From NCBI GenBank assembly GCA_029945375.1, contig CM057063.1:868001-932000 (forward strand): DNA of 64,000 nt, read 5' to 3'. Each line of letters begins with the position of its first letter. Within the stretch, counting starts at the first letter, position 1. The translations under genes were made by a program, and so were the position numbers. This document shows, in pieces, positions 57,586 to 64,000 of this stretch. The notes beneath the pieces are model-generated. The model was not told the origin of the DNA and ran no database searches. It worked only from the letters and a program-made list of their open reading frames with translations. This stretch comes from Agaricus subrufescens. Taxonomy: Eukaryota > Basidiomycota > Agaricomycetes > Agaricales > Agaricaceae.

Positions 57586-58531
57586 GATGATTAAAAGCCA
57601 TTCTGCTGTCTCTGCTGCTGTCTCTGAGCTGTCTAGCCACTTCAAACTTCAAGATCTCGGGTCTACCACTCTGCTACTGGGTATTCAGGTGAAGCAGGAC
57701 TGTTCTAAGTGCACCATTTTGCTCTCTCAAGAGCACTACATCAAGGAGCTGCTAGAATGATTCAATATGGATAATTCCAACTCCCTTTCCACCCCACTTG
57801 CACCAGGCTCTGAGCTCTCCAACATTGTGCCCTCTCTCAAGGAGCAGGCTGAGATGAAATCAGTTCCTTATCTCTCTGCTGTAGGTGCCCTGCAGTATCT
57901 CACCACCATGACTCATCCCGACATTGCCTATGCTGTCTCCTACCTTGGGAGATTCAATCATAACCCAGCTCCTGCCCATTGGCTTGCAGTGAAGCATTTA
58001 CTTTGCTATTTGAAGGGCACCCTGCACTACCAGCTTGTCTACAGAGGTGGTGACTCTGGGGAACTGTTTACCACCTATTCCGATGCCTCTCATGGTGGCT
58101 GCAAGGCCACAGGTTGAGCTACAGGTGGATATGTGACCATTGTCTCTGGTGCTGCTGTGGGCTGGTCCTCAAAGCATTAGCCTTTTGTGACTCTCTTGAG
58201 CACTGAGGCTGAGTTTGTGGCTGCAGTTGAGGCTGGAAAGGAGATCAAGTGGACTAGGAACATTCTCAGCAAGTCTGGCTACCCCCAGACACTTGCTTCG
58301 ACTTTATTGGTTGATAACAAGTCTGCAATCAGTGTGGCAAAGAATCCTGAGCACCACAGGCACATGAAACACCTGGATCTTTGGTTCTACTGGCTCCAGG
58401 AGGCTGTAAAAGAAGGAATGATCGATCCCCTCTATGTTTCTACTGATCAGCAAGTGGCGGACATTCTGACCAAGGCTGTGGCACCCAAGGTGATCAATTT
58501 TGCTGTCCCACTATTGGGACTTGGACACTAG
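57586..58531 (+). pseudogene. copia B3 RT end and RNase H
   Basis: Resumes after E6 with SHSAVSAAVSELSSHF and LLGIQVKQDCSKC. Stops at 57758-57760 (TGA, A1 has CGA) and 58115-58117 (TGA, A1 has CGA), plus 58180 (TAG). RNase H residues in TYSDASHGG, STEAEF and VDNKSA are present. It ends LLGLGH and TAG, then the purine tract. Confidence 0.9.
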
Positions 58532-58552
58532 ACTGCTTGGATCAAGGGGGTA

Positions 58553-58869
58553 TGTTAGAATGCCCCAAGCATTCAGTTATTAGAGTGACTGGACAATTTG
58601 TTTTGTGCATATCTTGACTTAGAGTAAAGTGGATGCTTACACTCATGTGATAGATTAGTCAGTGCATGTTGAACTTGCCTGTGGACAACTTAGAAGTCTT
58701 TAGCTTCTTATACTTGTCCACAGGTGAGCAATCTCTTTGTATTGTTGTTTCAGCTTCTTATACTTGTCCACAGAGTAACTGTGCTAATACTAGCTCATTT
58801 CTTATCCGATCTGCTCAATACTAGCATTGTTAGGATCACCACTCCAAACTCTCCATTCTAGCTCCAACA
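58553..58869 (+). repeat. copia B LTR between two internal regions
   Basis: 317 bp. It follows B3 pol and the purine tract as a 3' LTR would, and is followed by a primer-binding site (ggctatgggccccggcttc, 58870-58888) and leader as a 5' LTR would be. One LTR thus serves two internal regions, as expected after recombination between copies or in a tandem. Confidence 0.92.
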
Positions 58870-59059
58870 GGCTATGGGCCCCGGCTTCTAATGACCTACA
58901 AATTGATTTTTCATTCTTCAACCATCATCAACTCAACTCCTACTCTCTTCCTTCCCTCCTCCCTCAAACTATTTCACTTCCCCTGCTCTCATTTTTGCTC
59001 CTATGGCTTTGGGTTTGCCAGCATTTGTCAAGCTCAATGGGGAGAACTATGCCACATGG
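58870..59059 (+). pseudogene. copia B leader and gag start (truncated)
   Basis: Primer-binding site and leader, then gag ATG at 59003 (MALGLPAFVKLNGENYATW). It breaks off at ccacatggt, where LINE sequence begins. Confidence 0.86.
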
Positions 59060-59658
59060 TGTTAAGTACTTACAATTTTACTATTCTATCATTCAATGTA
59101 TGGAAGAACTGGGAAACCATGTCTTCTGTACTAGGCAAACTTGCCAGTCACATGGACATTATTATGTTCCAAGAACCTGGCTGGAAGGGCATGCGTAGGC
59201 AGCCATCCAATACTAATAAGGAAGGGGATATGGTGTTTGCCCCCCCCCATCCACCCATCCTGGATTCCATTCACAGAAGCCTACAACAACAAAGATGCGG
59301 AGAGACCAGATTGCAGGGTCCTCACATATATCAACAAACGTCTTGAGGTCTTTTGCCCCCAACTTAGATCCAACATCATCAAGCATTGTGACGTCTCACT
59401 AATCATGCTGCACCTTAACCAACCTCTTACTGGTGTACCCAACAAGTTCAATATTCTAAATGTGTACAACAACAGCCAAACTCATGCAGCAGTACACCAA
59501 TTAGATGTGGTAAGTGATATTATACCTCCAATTTCACTATGTGCCAGGGATTTCAACATCCAAGACCAGGAATGGGATGAAGGAGTGGCCTCTCAATATG
59601 GTTGTTCCTCTCCTTATATGAAACTAAAGAATGTTTGTTCTGATTTTGAGATGTTATA

Positions 59659-61276
59659 CAGTGACGGACAAAAGGGTTGCAATGTTTGGCACCCCTTCAA
59701 AGATACCGCTATAGCGTGGGAACTATTAACTATGGAGTCACGTGAGTGGTACCGTCTGATAGCCCTACTTCTGTGCCTTCCCACAATATGCATATCACTA
59801 TGTAATACTCAATATTGATGGAGTTATAGGCAGTTTCTTAACAAAAGTCCATTGCAACCCTTTTGTCCGTCTCAGTCAAGGTTGAACAAAGTCACCTGAC
59901 TTTGTTGATTGACAGGGAAATTCAGCACAGCCACAATCAACAAACATGAAAATCAGCACAGCCACCTCTCCTATATATATAACAGCCATCATTGACTCAC
60001 TCCTTAGCCATGAAGCCCCTTACAACCAGTCAGCTCTCTCACATCCTCCATTTGCTTGACTCTGGAGCATCTGCTCATCACATCTCTGCTACAACTGGTC
60101 TACACCTCTCTACTATATCCAGAGTCAGGTCTAAGCACAGACCTGAGCTTGCCAAGCCCACTGGTGGCCGTCCCAAGCTACTTTCTCCTTCAGATACCCG
60201 CTATGTCATCCGCTTAATCACCTCCCAGAAAGCTGACAATGCCTCCCAAGTCAAAAGAATGCTTATCCATACACTTCCCCACTTAGTATCTTCAAAGACT
60301 ATTCGCAGAAATCTTTCCCACACTGGCATGAAGGCTGTAGTTAAGGTTAAACGTCCTCTTCTTACTGCTAAGCATAAGAGGGACAGATTGGAGTGGGCTA
60401 TAGAGCATAGAAACTGGACTGTGCATGACTGGAAGAGTATTGTATGGTCTGATGAGACTAAGATCAATTGTCTAGGCTCAGATGGGAGGAAGTGGGTATG
60501 GAAAAAACAGGGGGAGAGCTTGAATGATAGGCTGGTGTCTGGGACTCTGAAGTTTGGAGGAGGATCTTTGATGATGTGGGGTTGTATGTTCTGGGAAGGA
60601 TGTGGCTATGCATGCCAGATTGAAGGTAAGATGGATGGTGAACTGTATGTTGAGATTTTGGAGGAGAACCTGGAGGCTAGCCTGGAGTATTATGGGAAAG
60701 AGAGGGAGGATTTCACCTTTCAGCAGGATAATGACCCCAAACACAGGTCCAAAAAAGCTCAAAACTGGTTCAAAGACAAGGGAATTGATGTTTTACCATG
60801 GCCTGCACAGTCTCCTGATCTTAACCCCATTGAACACCTGTGGAATTATCTCAAACTCAGGCTTGAGCAGTATGAAGAAGCACCAAGGGGGATAAAGGAA
60901 CTTTGGGAGAGGGTGGATATAGAGTGGAACAAGATAGAACCAGAGGTGTGTCAGAATCTGATAGAAAGTATGCCTAGGAGAGTGGAAGCAGTGATTCAGG
61001 CCAAGGGAGGGTATACAAAGTACTGAATAGTAGAGATTTGTACTTTGTGACTGAGATGGACAAAAGGGTTGCAATGGACTTTTGTCAAGTTTGTCAAGAA
61101 ACTGCCTATAACTCCATCAATATTGAGTATTACATAATAATATGCATATTGTGGGAAAGCACAGAAGTAGGGCTATCAGACGGTACCACTCACGTGACTC
61201 CATAGTTAATAGCTCCCACGCTATAGCGGTATCTTTGAAGGGGTGCCAAACATTGCAACCCTTTTGTCCATCACTG
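59659..61276 (+). mobile_element. Tc1/mariner element with intact transposase
   Basis: 1,618 bp on a duplicated TA (59657-59658 and 61277-61278). TIRs of about 219 and 228 bp (59659-59877 and 61049-61276) have tips cagtgacggacaaaaggg / cttttgtccatcactg. The right TIR has a small extra duplication. Each TIR carries an inverted copy of the tip (cattgcaacccttttgtcc near 59850-59868). It inserted in the LINE endonuclease gene, after that copy had landed. Confidence 0.94.
60010..61026 (+). CDS. Tc1-type DD34E transposase, uninterrupted
   Basis: 338 codons from MKPLTTSQLSHIL. An in-frame TTG at 59992 is not a likely start; a TATA-like tatatatataa at about 59972-59982 precedes the ATG by some 30 bp. 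N-terminal paired-like helix-turn-helix region (about residues 5-105) with GGRP between the halves. The catalytic triad reads VWSDETK (D148), QQDNDPKH (D240) and LNPIEHLWNYLK (E275), with 34 residues between the last two. WGCMFW and SPDLNPIEHLW are family signatures. Length fits active Tc1 enzymes, and no stop or frameshift is seen. It would cut at the TIR ends and insert at TA. Confidence 0.94.
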   Translation: MKPLTTSQLSHILHLLDSGASAHHISATTGLHLSTISRVRSKHRPELAKPTGGRPKLLSPSDTRYVIRLITSQKADNASQVKRMLIHTLPHLVSSKTIRRNLSHTGMKAVVKVKRPLLTAKHKRDRLEWAIEHRNWTVHDWKSIVWSDETKINCLGSDGRKWVWKKQGESLNDRLVSGTLKFGGGSLMMWGCMFWEGCGYACQIEGKMDGELYVEILEENLEASLEYYGKEREDFTFQQDNDPKHRSKKAQNWFKDKGIDVLPWPAQSPDLNPIEHLWNYLKLRLEQYEEAPRGIKELWERVDIEWNKIEPEVCQNLIESMPRRVEAVIQAKGGYTKY

Positions 61277-61278
61277 TA

Positions 61279-61510
61279 TGTTCCACCCTCTAATAGAGGA
61301 GAACCTACTCGCATCCCAGACAACTCTAATTCAAGGGTGTTTGTACTTGATTTAGTATTCACTTTGGCAGATATACTCAATTTACAGGGATTTGGATATG
61401 AAACCCAAACTCAAGAAGCAAGGAGATGGACATCGGACCATTGACCCCTCCTCATCAAGATTCCTGTCCTCAGAGAAGAACCAGAGAAAAGGGGAAAGCT
61501 GAAAATTGAG
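61279..61510 (+). pseudogene. LINE endonuclease, remainder after Tc1
   Basis: VPPSNRGEPTRIPDNSNSRV.. is collinear with the matching part of the full LINE near 12170-12020. It reads into the Asp-His of the SDH motif near 61437. Confidence 0.75.
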
Positions 61511-62591
61511 GTGTATTCAGAGGAGGAGGAGGAATATGTCAAGATGATATGGAGAGAGCTGGGGAGCTTAGAGAGGAATGTTCTAGGGTCAGTAGAGGAA
61601 CTCAAGATGACTATGGGGAGAGTGGCAGACATTCTAGAGAGTGCATGGCTGAAATTTGCAGAGGAAAGAAAACTGAGCCATCACGGGAAGAAGTGGTGGA
61701 ATGAGGAATGTAAGGAAGCCTACCAAAAGATGATGAGAAACAGGGGCTCATGGAACTGGGTAGAACACAGTAACTTCAAATGCACCATCCAAAAAGCGAA
61801 GCAGGAGCATTTTGACAAGAAAATTGAGGAGATGGCGACCAATAATCAAAGACCATGGGACTTTATGCCATGGACTCACAAGTGTAAACTTCCAGCGGTG
61901 GAAGCTATCCTAGACCAACAAGGAACACCATGCAACAGCCCTCAAAAGCTGTTCAACAACCTTCACCACACATACAACTCCACCAACAATCGACTGATCA
62001 ATCTCGAGAGGTTTGAAAAGGAGGTAGAAGAACTTGAAGAAAGAGAATGGCCACTGTTCTTGCTCCAAGAGTCTCATGATGCCCTCAACAATTGTGCCAA
62101 GAACACCACACCAGGGCCAGACAACATAATGTGGAGGTTATGGAAACAGTTTGCCATATCAATTGAAATATGTGAACTTGTCACTAATATTGCTAACTCC
62201 TGTATCAAAATAGGATATTGACCCAAGCACTTCAAAAACTTGGTTTCAGTCATCTTCCCTGTTACAACCTTATAGCGATTAGCTCAGGTTGCAACTTAAG
62301 GCAAAGACTTGAGAGTGATAAGGGAATATAGCGAGTTGGTAAAGCATAAGGAATACAGAGTATTACTATGCTACTTATAGACGAGTCGACTACCTAATAA
62401 TAGAAAAGGAAGTCGGGCTGAGTAAGTACGCCCAAGGTGTCTGACTAATGATGAGAACAAGTATACAAGATAAGTAAGGTGAGCATATGGGTGTGGAGCG
62501 ATAGCACATGGGCCTGGGTCAGGGGACAGTAACGGGAATAGATCGTAACATCACCCTCCATTCAGGCTTCAGATTCCGATCGAAGCTGAGT

Positions 62592-63512
62592 TTAGACGTG
62601 CACGAAGAGGTTGTTCAGGAGTTTCCTTTTGGTGTCAGCCATGATCCATTGGTCGGTTTTCTTGTTGAAACTGATGAAGTGAGGAGCGTTGTCGCATCCT
62701 CCGATGATGATTCGTGTGGGTAATCCCTTGAAAGTTTCGTCCTTTCCTTTCTTCATGAGCAAGACGGTGAGGATGACGTTCCAGTACGCGGTTCTTTCCC
62801 TAGGGGACTTGTATCGATTGTTGTTGTGAGCGAAAGAGTAGGTGGTGGGGACTTTGATTCCGGCGGGCATGGTGGCGGGTGGGATGAAGTTTAGATAGCG
62901 GAAAAGGCAGTCAGCTTCTTCAGCTAGTTCGGGTGAGTGGATATTAGAGACGCGGTCCAAACCCGGGGGTTTGTTCTCTTTGTCGGAGTCTTCGTCCATA
63001 GGGTTGTCTTCTTGTTTCGGGATAGGCAGGGGGGTGGGATCAGGGATGGGGTTGATTTCAACTGGTGGGGTATTGGGTCTGGTTTTGGGTTCCAAGCGAT
63101 AAGGTTTACAGATGGCGTCAGCGGCAGCGAGTTCTTTGGCAGTTCCGACTTGATCCAAGACGTCGAGCATTCTGACTGAGTGACAGGCAATAGAGTGGGT
63201 GTTGAACTCAATGTGGGTGGTGGTAATTCTGGTGATTTTGTTGAGGAGTTTGTTGAGATGTTCTGCTACGATTCCTTCGTCTCCTCCGCAGAGTCTGATG
63301 GGGGCAATTACTCCTCCTGCGATGTTCTGGGCATTGTTGAGTTGGATGATTGAGGCTCCAATTTCTTGGAGTTGCGCCATGGCGTGCAAAATCCTGAGGA
63401 GGTAGCGGCGTCGGGAGATGGTGGAGTGTCTGCATTGGATATATTCGACATGTATAGCTTTGTCAACAGGGATGGCGATGGTGCACATGGTTGGGTTGGT
63501 GTTGGGGTTCAT
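62592..63512 (-). CDS. uncharacterised ORF next to the G2 3' LTR
   Basis: 306 codons from MNPNTNPTMCTIAIP (an upstream in-frame ATG at 63719 would add 69 residues, but overlaps the preceding ORF). The first ~150 residues look like a compact alpha-helical domain (RRRYLLRILHAMAQLQEIGA, EHLNKLLNKITRITT). Then comes a Pro/Asp/Glu-rich linker (PIPDPTPLPIPKQEDNPMDE), and a C-terminal part with RTAYWNVILTVLLMKKGKD and PTRIIIGGCDN. No zinc knuckle or catalytic motif recognised. It may be a Gag-like or accessory protein. The open frame and unmutated CpGs suggest a young copy. Confidence 0.65.
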   Translation of the reverse strand: MNPNTNPTMCTIAIPVDKAIHVEYIQCRHSTISRRRYLLRILHAMAQLQEIGASIIQLNNAQNIAGGVIAPIRLCGGDEGIVAEHLNKLLNKITRITTTHIEFNTHSIACHSVRMLDVLDQVGTAKELAAADAICKPYRLEPKTRPNTPPVEINPIPDPTPLPIPKQEDNPMDEDSDKENKPPGLDRVSNIHSPELAEEADCLFRYLNFIPPATMPAGIKVPTTYSFAHNNNRYKSPRERTAYWNVILTVLLMKKGKDETFKGLPTRIIIGGCDNAPHFISFNKKTDQWIMADTKRKLLNNLFVHV

Positions 63513-63639
63513 GTTGGCTAGGAGTTCAAGCAGGGGAGCGTACTTAGTAGTTAGCGCAATGTTGGGCAGGCTGGGATGAGGGGAAAAAGAGAAAAACGGT
63601 CTGATTTTATATTGTTTCCTCCTCCCTATTAGGCAACTC

Positions 63640-64000
63640 CTACTGTTGCTGGTTGTTTTCTTCAGCCGGTGCTTCCCATCTGTCTCCCCAGGTTCCATTT
63701 GCGGCCCATCCATGGGCATTTGGGTTTATCTCCTCGGTGAGATCTTTCAACTTGTCCTCCATCATCTGCAGCTTCCTTATGATCTTCCTGATCAACTGTC
63801 TCTCCTTTCTCATGACTTTCACCATGTGCTCCTTTTCCTCCTTGTTTGCAGGGTTTACCCCTTTTGGCCGGTTGTAGATGAGTGGGACGTAGGTGTGGGT
63901 GTAATGGTTGTCCACGTCCGTTACTGCACTGTAGATTTTGATGAGCTCTTGCTTGGCAGAGCTCCAGAAGGAATCGATGATGAGGTTGTGGTAGGCCTCT
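63640..64000 (-). CDS. uncharacterised ORF of G2, C-terminal part
   Basis: Open from the window edge (EAYHNLIIDSFWSSAKQELI) to the TAA at 63640. It includes YTHTYVPLIYNRPKGV and a Lys/Glu/Arg-rich helix likely to be a coiled coil (HMVKVMRKERQLIRKIIRKL), and ends AEENNQQQ. The next ORF begins about 125 bp downstream in another frame. Function unknown; the start lies outside the window. Confidence 0.6.
   Translation of the reverse strand, partial: EAYHNLIIDSFWSSAKQELIKIYSAVTDVDNHYTHTYVPLIYNRPKGVNPANKEEKEHMVKVMRKERQLIRKIIRKLQMMEDKLKDLTEEINPNAHGWAANGTWGDRWEAPAEENNQQQ

Larger units (their letters stand above)
59069..62221 (+). pseudogene. LINE ORF2 fragment: endonuclease plus RT N-terminus
   Basis: Endonuclease motifs: ILSFNVWKNW, MFQEPGWKG, ARDFNIQDQEWDEG (relatives have SGDFN, so the Gly is Arg here), and DH after the Tc1 element near 61437. 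A 236-codon open stretch, 61511-62221, covers the linker (KLSHHGKKWWNEECKEAY) and RT entry (NNCAKNTTPGPDNIMWRLWKQ), ending at a TGA (WPKHF Trp to stop). A frame change near 59230-59280 lies in a C run. Confidence 0.83.
59060..62259 (+). mobile_element. LINE fragment (endonuclease and RT start), host of a Tc1 element
   Basis: A plus-strand piece of a LINE ORF2 related to that at 8238-12819. It starts inside the endonuclease (FTILSFNVWKNWE), is split by the Tc1 element, resumes at 61279 and ends at KHFKNLVSVIFP where LTR element G2 begins. No poly-A or duplication is visible: both ends are truncated, the right one by G2. Confidence 0.87.
62260..64000 (-). mobile_element. G2: LTR element, 3' end (continues beyond window)
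   Basis: A 291-bp LTR at 62260-62550 (minus-strand view tgttacgatct..ggttgtaaca) is preceded on the minus strand by a purine tract tggagggtga (62551-62560). This makes it the 3' LTR of a minus-strand element. Two uninterrupted ORFs lie upstream of it. No RT or integrase is inside the window, so Gypsy or copia identity is not proven. Confidence 0.75.

Noticed and set aside
1..64000. Neurospora-style RIP as the source of stops
   Set aside because: The visible changes are mainly CpG to TpG/CpA, and many CpA sites are intact; counts were not computed, so this is a judgement.
1..64000. CRISPR arrays, rRNA genes, bacterial-type operons
   Set aside because: No regular spacer arrays, rRNA-like sequence or prokaryotic gene order was seen.

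Overview
The whole 64 kb is a nest of transposable elements. I found no host protein-coding gene. The element types (Ty1/copia, chromodomain Gypsy, a Tad1-like LINE with a jockey-type ORF1, Tc1/mariner) point to a filamentous fungus, most likely a basidiomycete (Agaricomycete type). The species cannot be read from the sequence. Decay is mostly C-to-T at CpG: many in-frame stops are arginine CGA codons that became TGA. This suggests long-term cytosine methylation of a silent repeat region.

Layout. 1-2457: 3' half of a copia element of family A (A1). 2458-3556: a mosaic of a truncated tRNA-bearing repeat, a reversed LTR of copia family B with its primer site, and integrase and LINE ORF1 scraps. 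3557-16405: copia B1, whose 5' LTR holds a 249-bp TG..CA element carrying a complete tRNA-Cys-like gene and, separately, an ORF1-only LINE relative (E1). The B1 pol gene is split by a near-complete 7.9-kb LINE on the minus strand (8022-15969). 16406-18551: ORF1-only element E2. 18552-43726: copia B2. Its gag holds E4, E4 holds complete copia A2, and A2 holds E3, so this part is four levels deep. Its pol holds an 11-kb Gypsy chromovirus (G1, 30803-41853), whose LTRs hold a long-TIR Tc1-type element and a CTAG-rich insert.

43727-58869: copia B3. It is split by E5, which contains a second long-TIR element and is disturbed by a 690-bp inversion. It is split again by E6, which contains a second chromovirus (G3, 49962-56018). 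58870-62259: a copia leader joined to a LINE endonuclease/RT fragment that hosts a Tc1 element with an uninterrupted DD34E transposase. 62260-64000: the 3' end of another LTR element (G2) with two intact uncharacterised ORFs.

Target-site duplications fix most boundaries: 5 bp for LTR elements, TA for the Tc1 types, and 12-17 bp next to poly-A for the LINE types. The most unusual signals are these: the tRNA gene inside a solo-LTR-like element; an abundant family of LINE relatives that keep only ORF1; TIRs that carry an inverted copy of their own tip about 210 bp inward, in three different elements; an antisense accessory gene in Gypsy G1; and an intron-like unit in the LTRs of both copia families.
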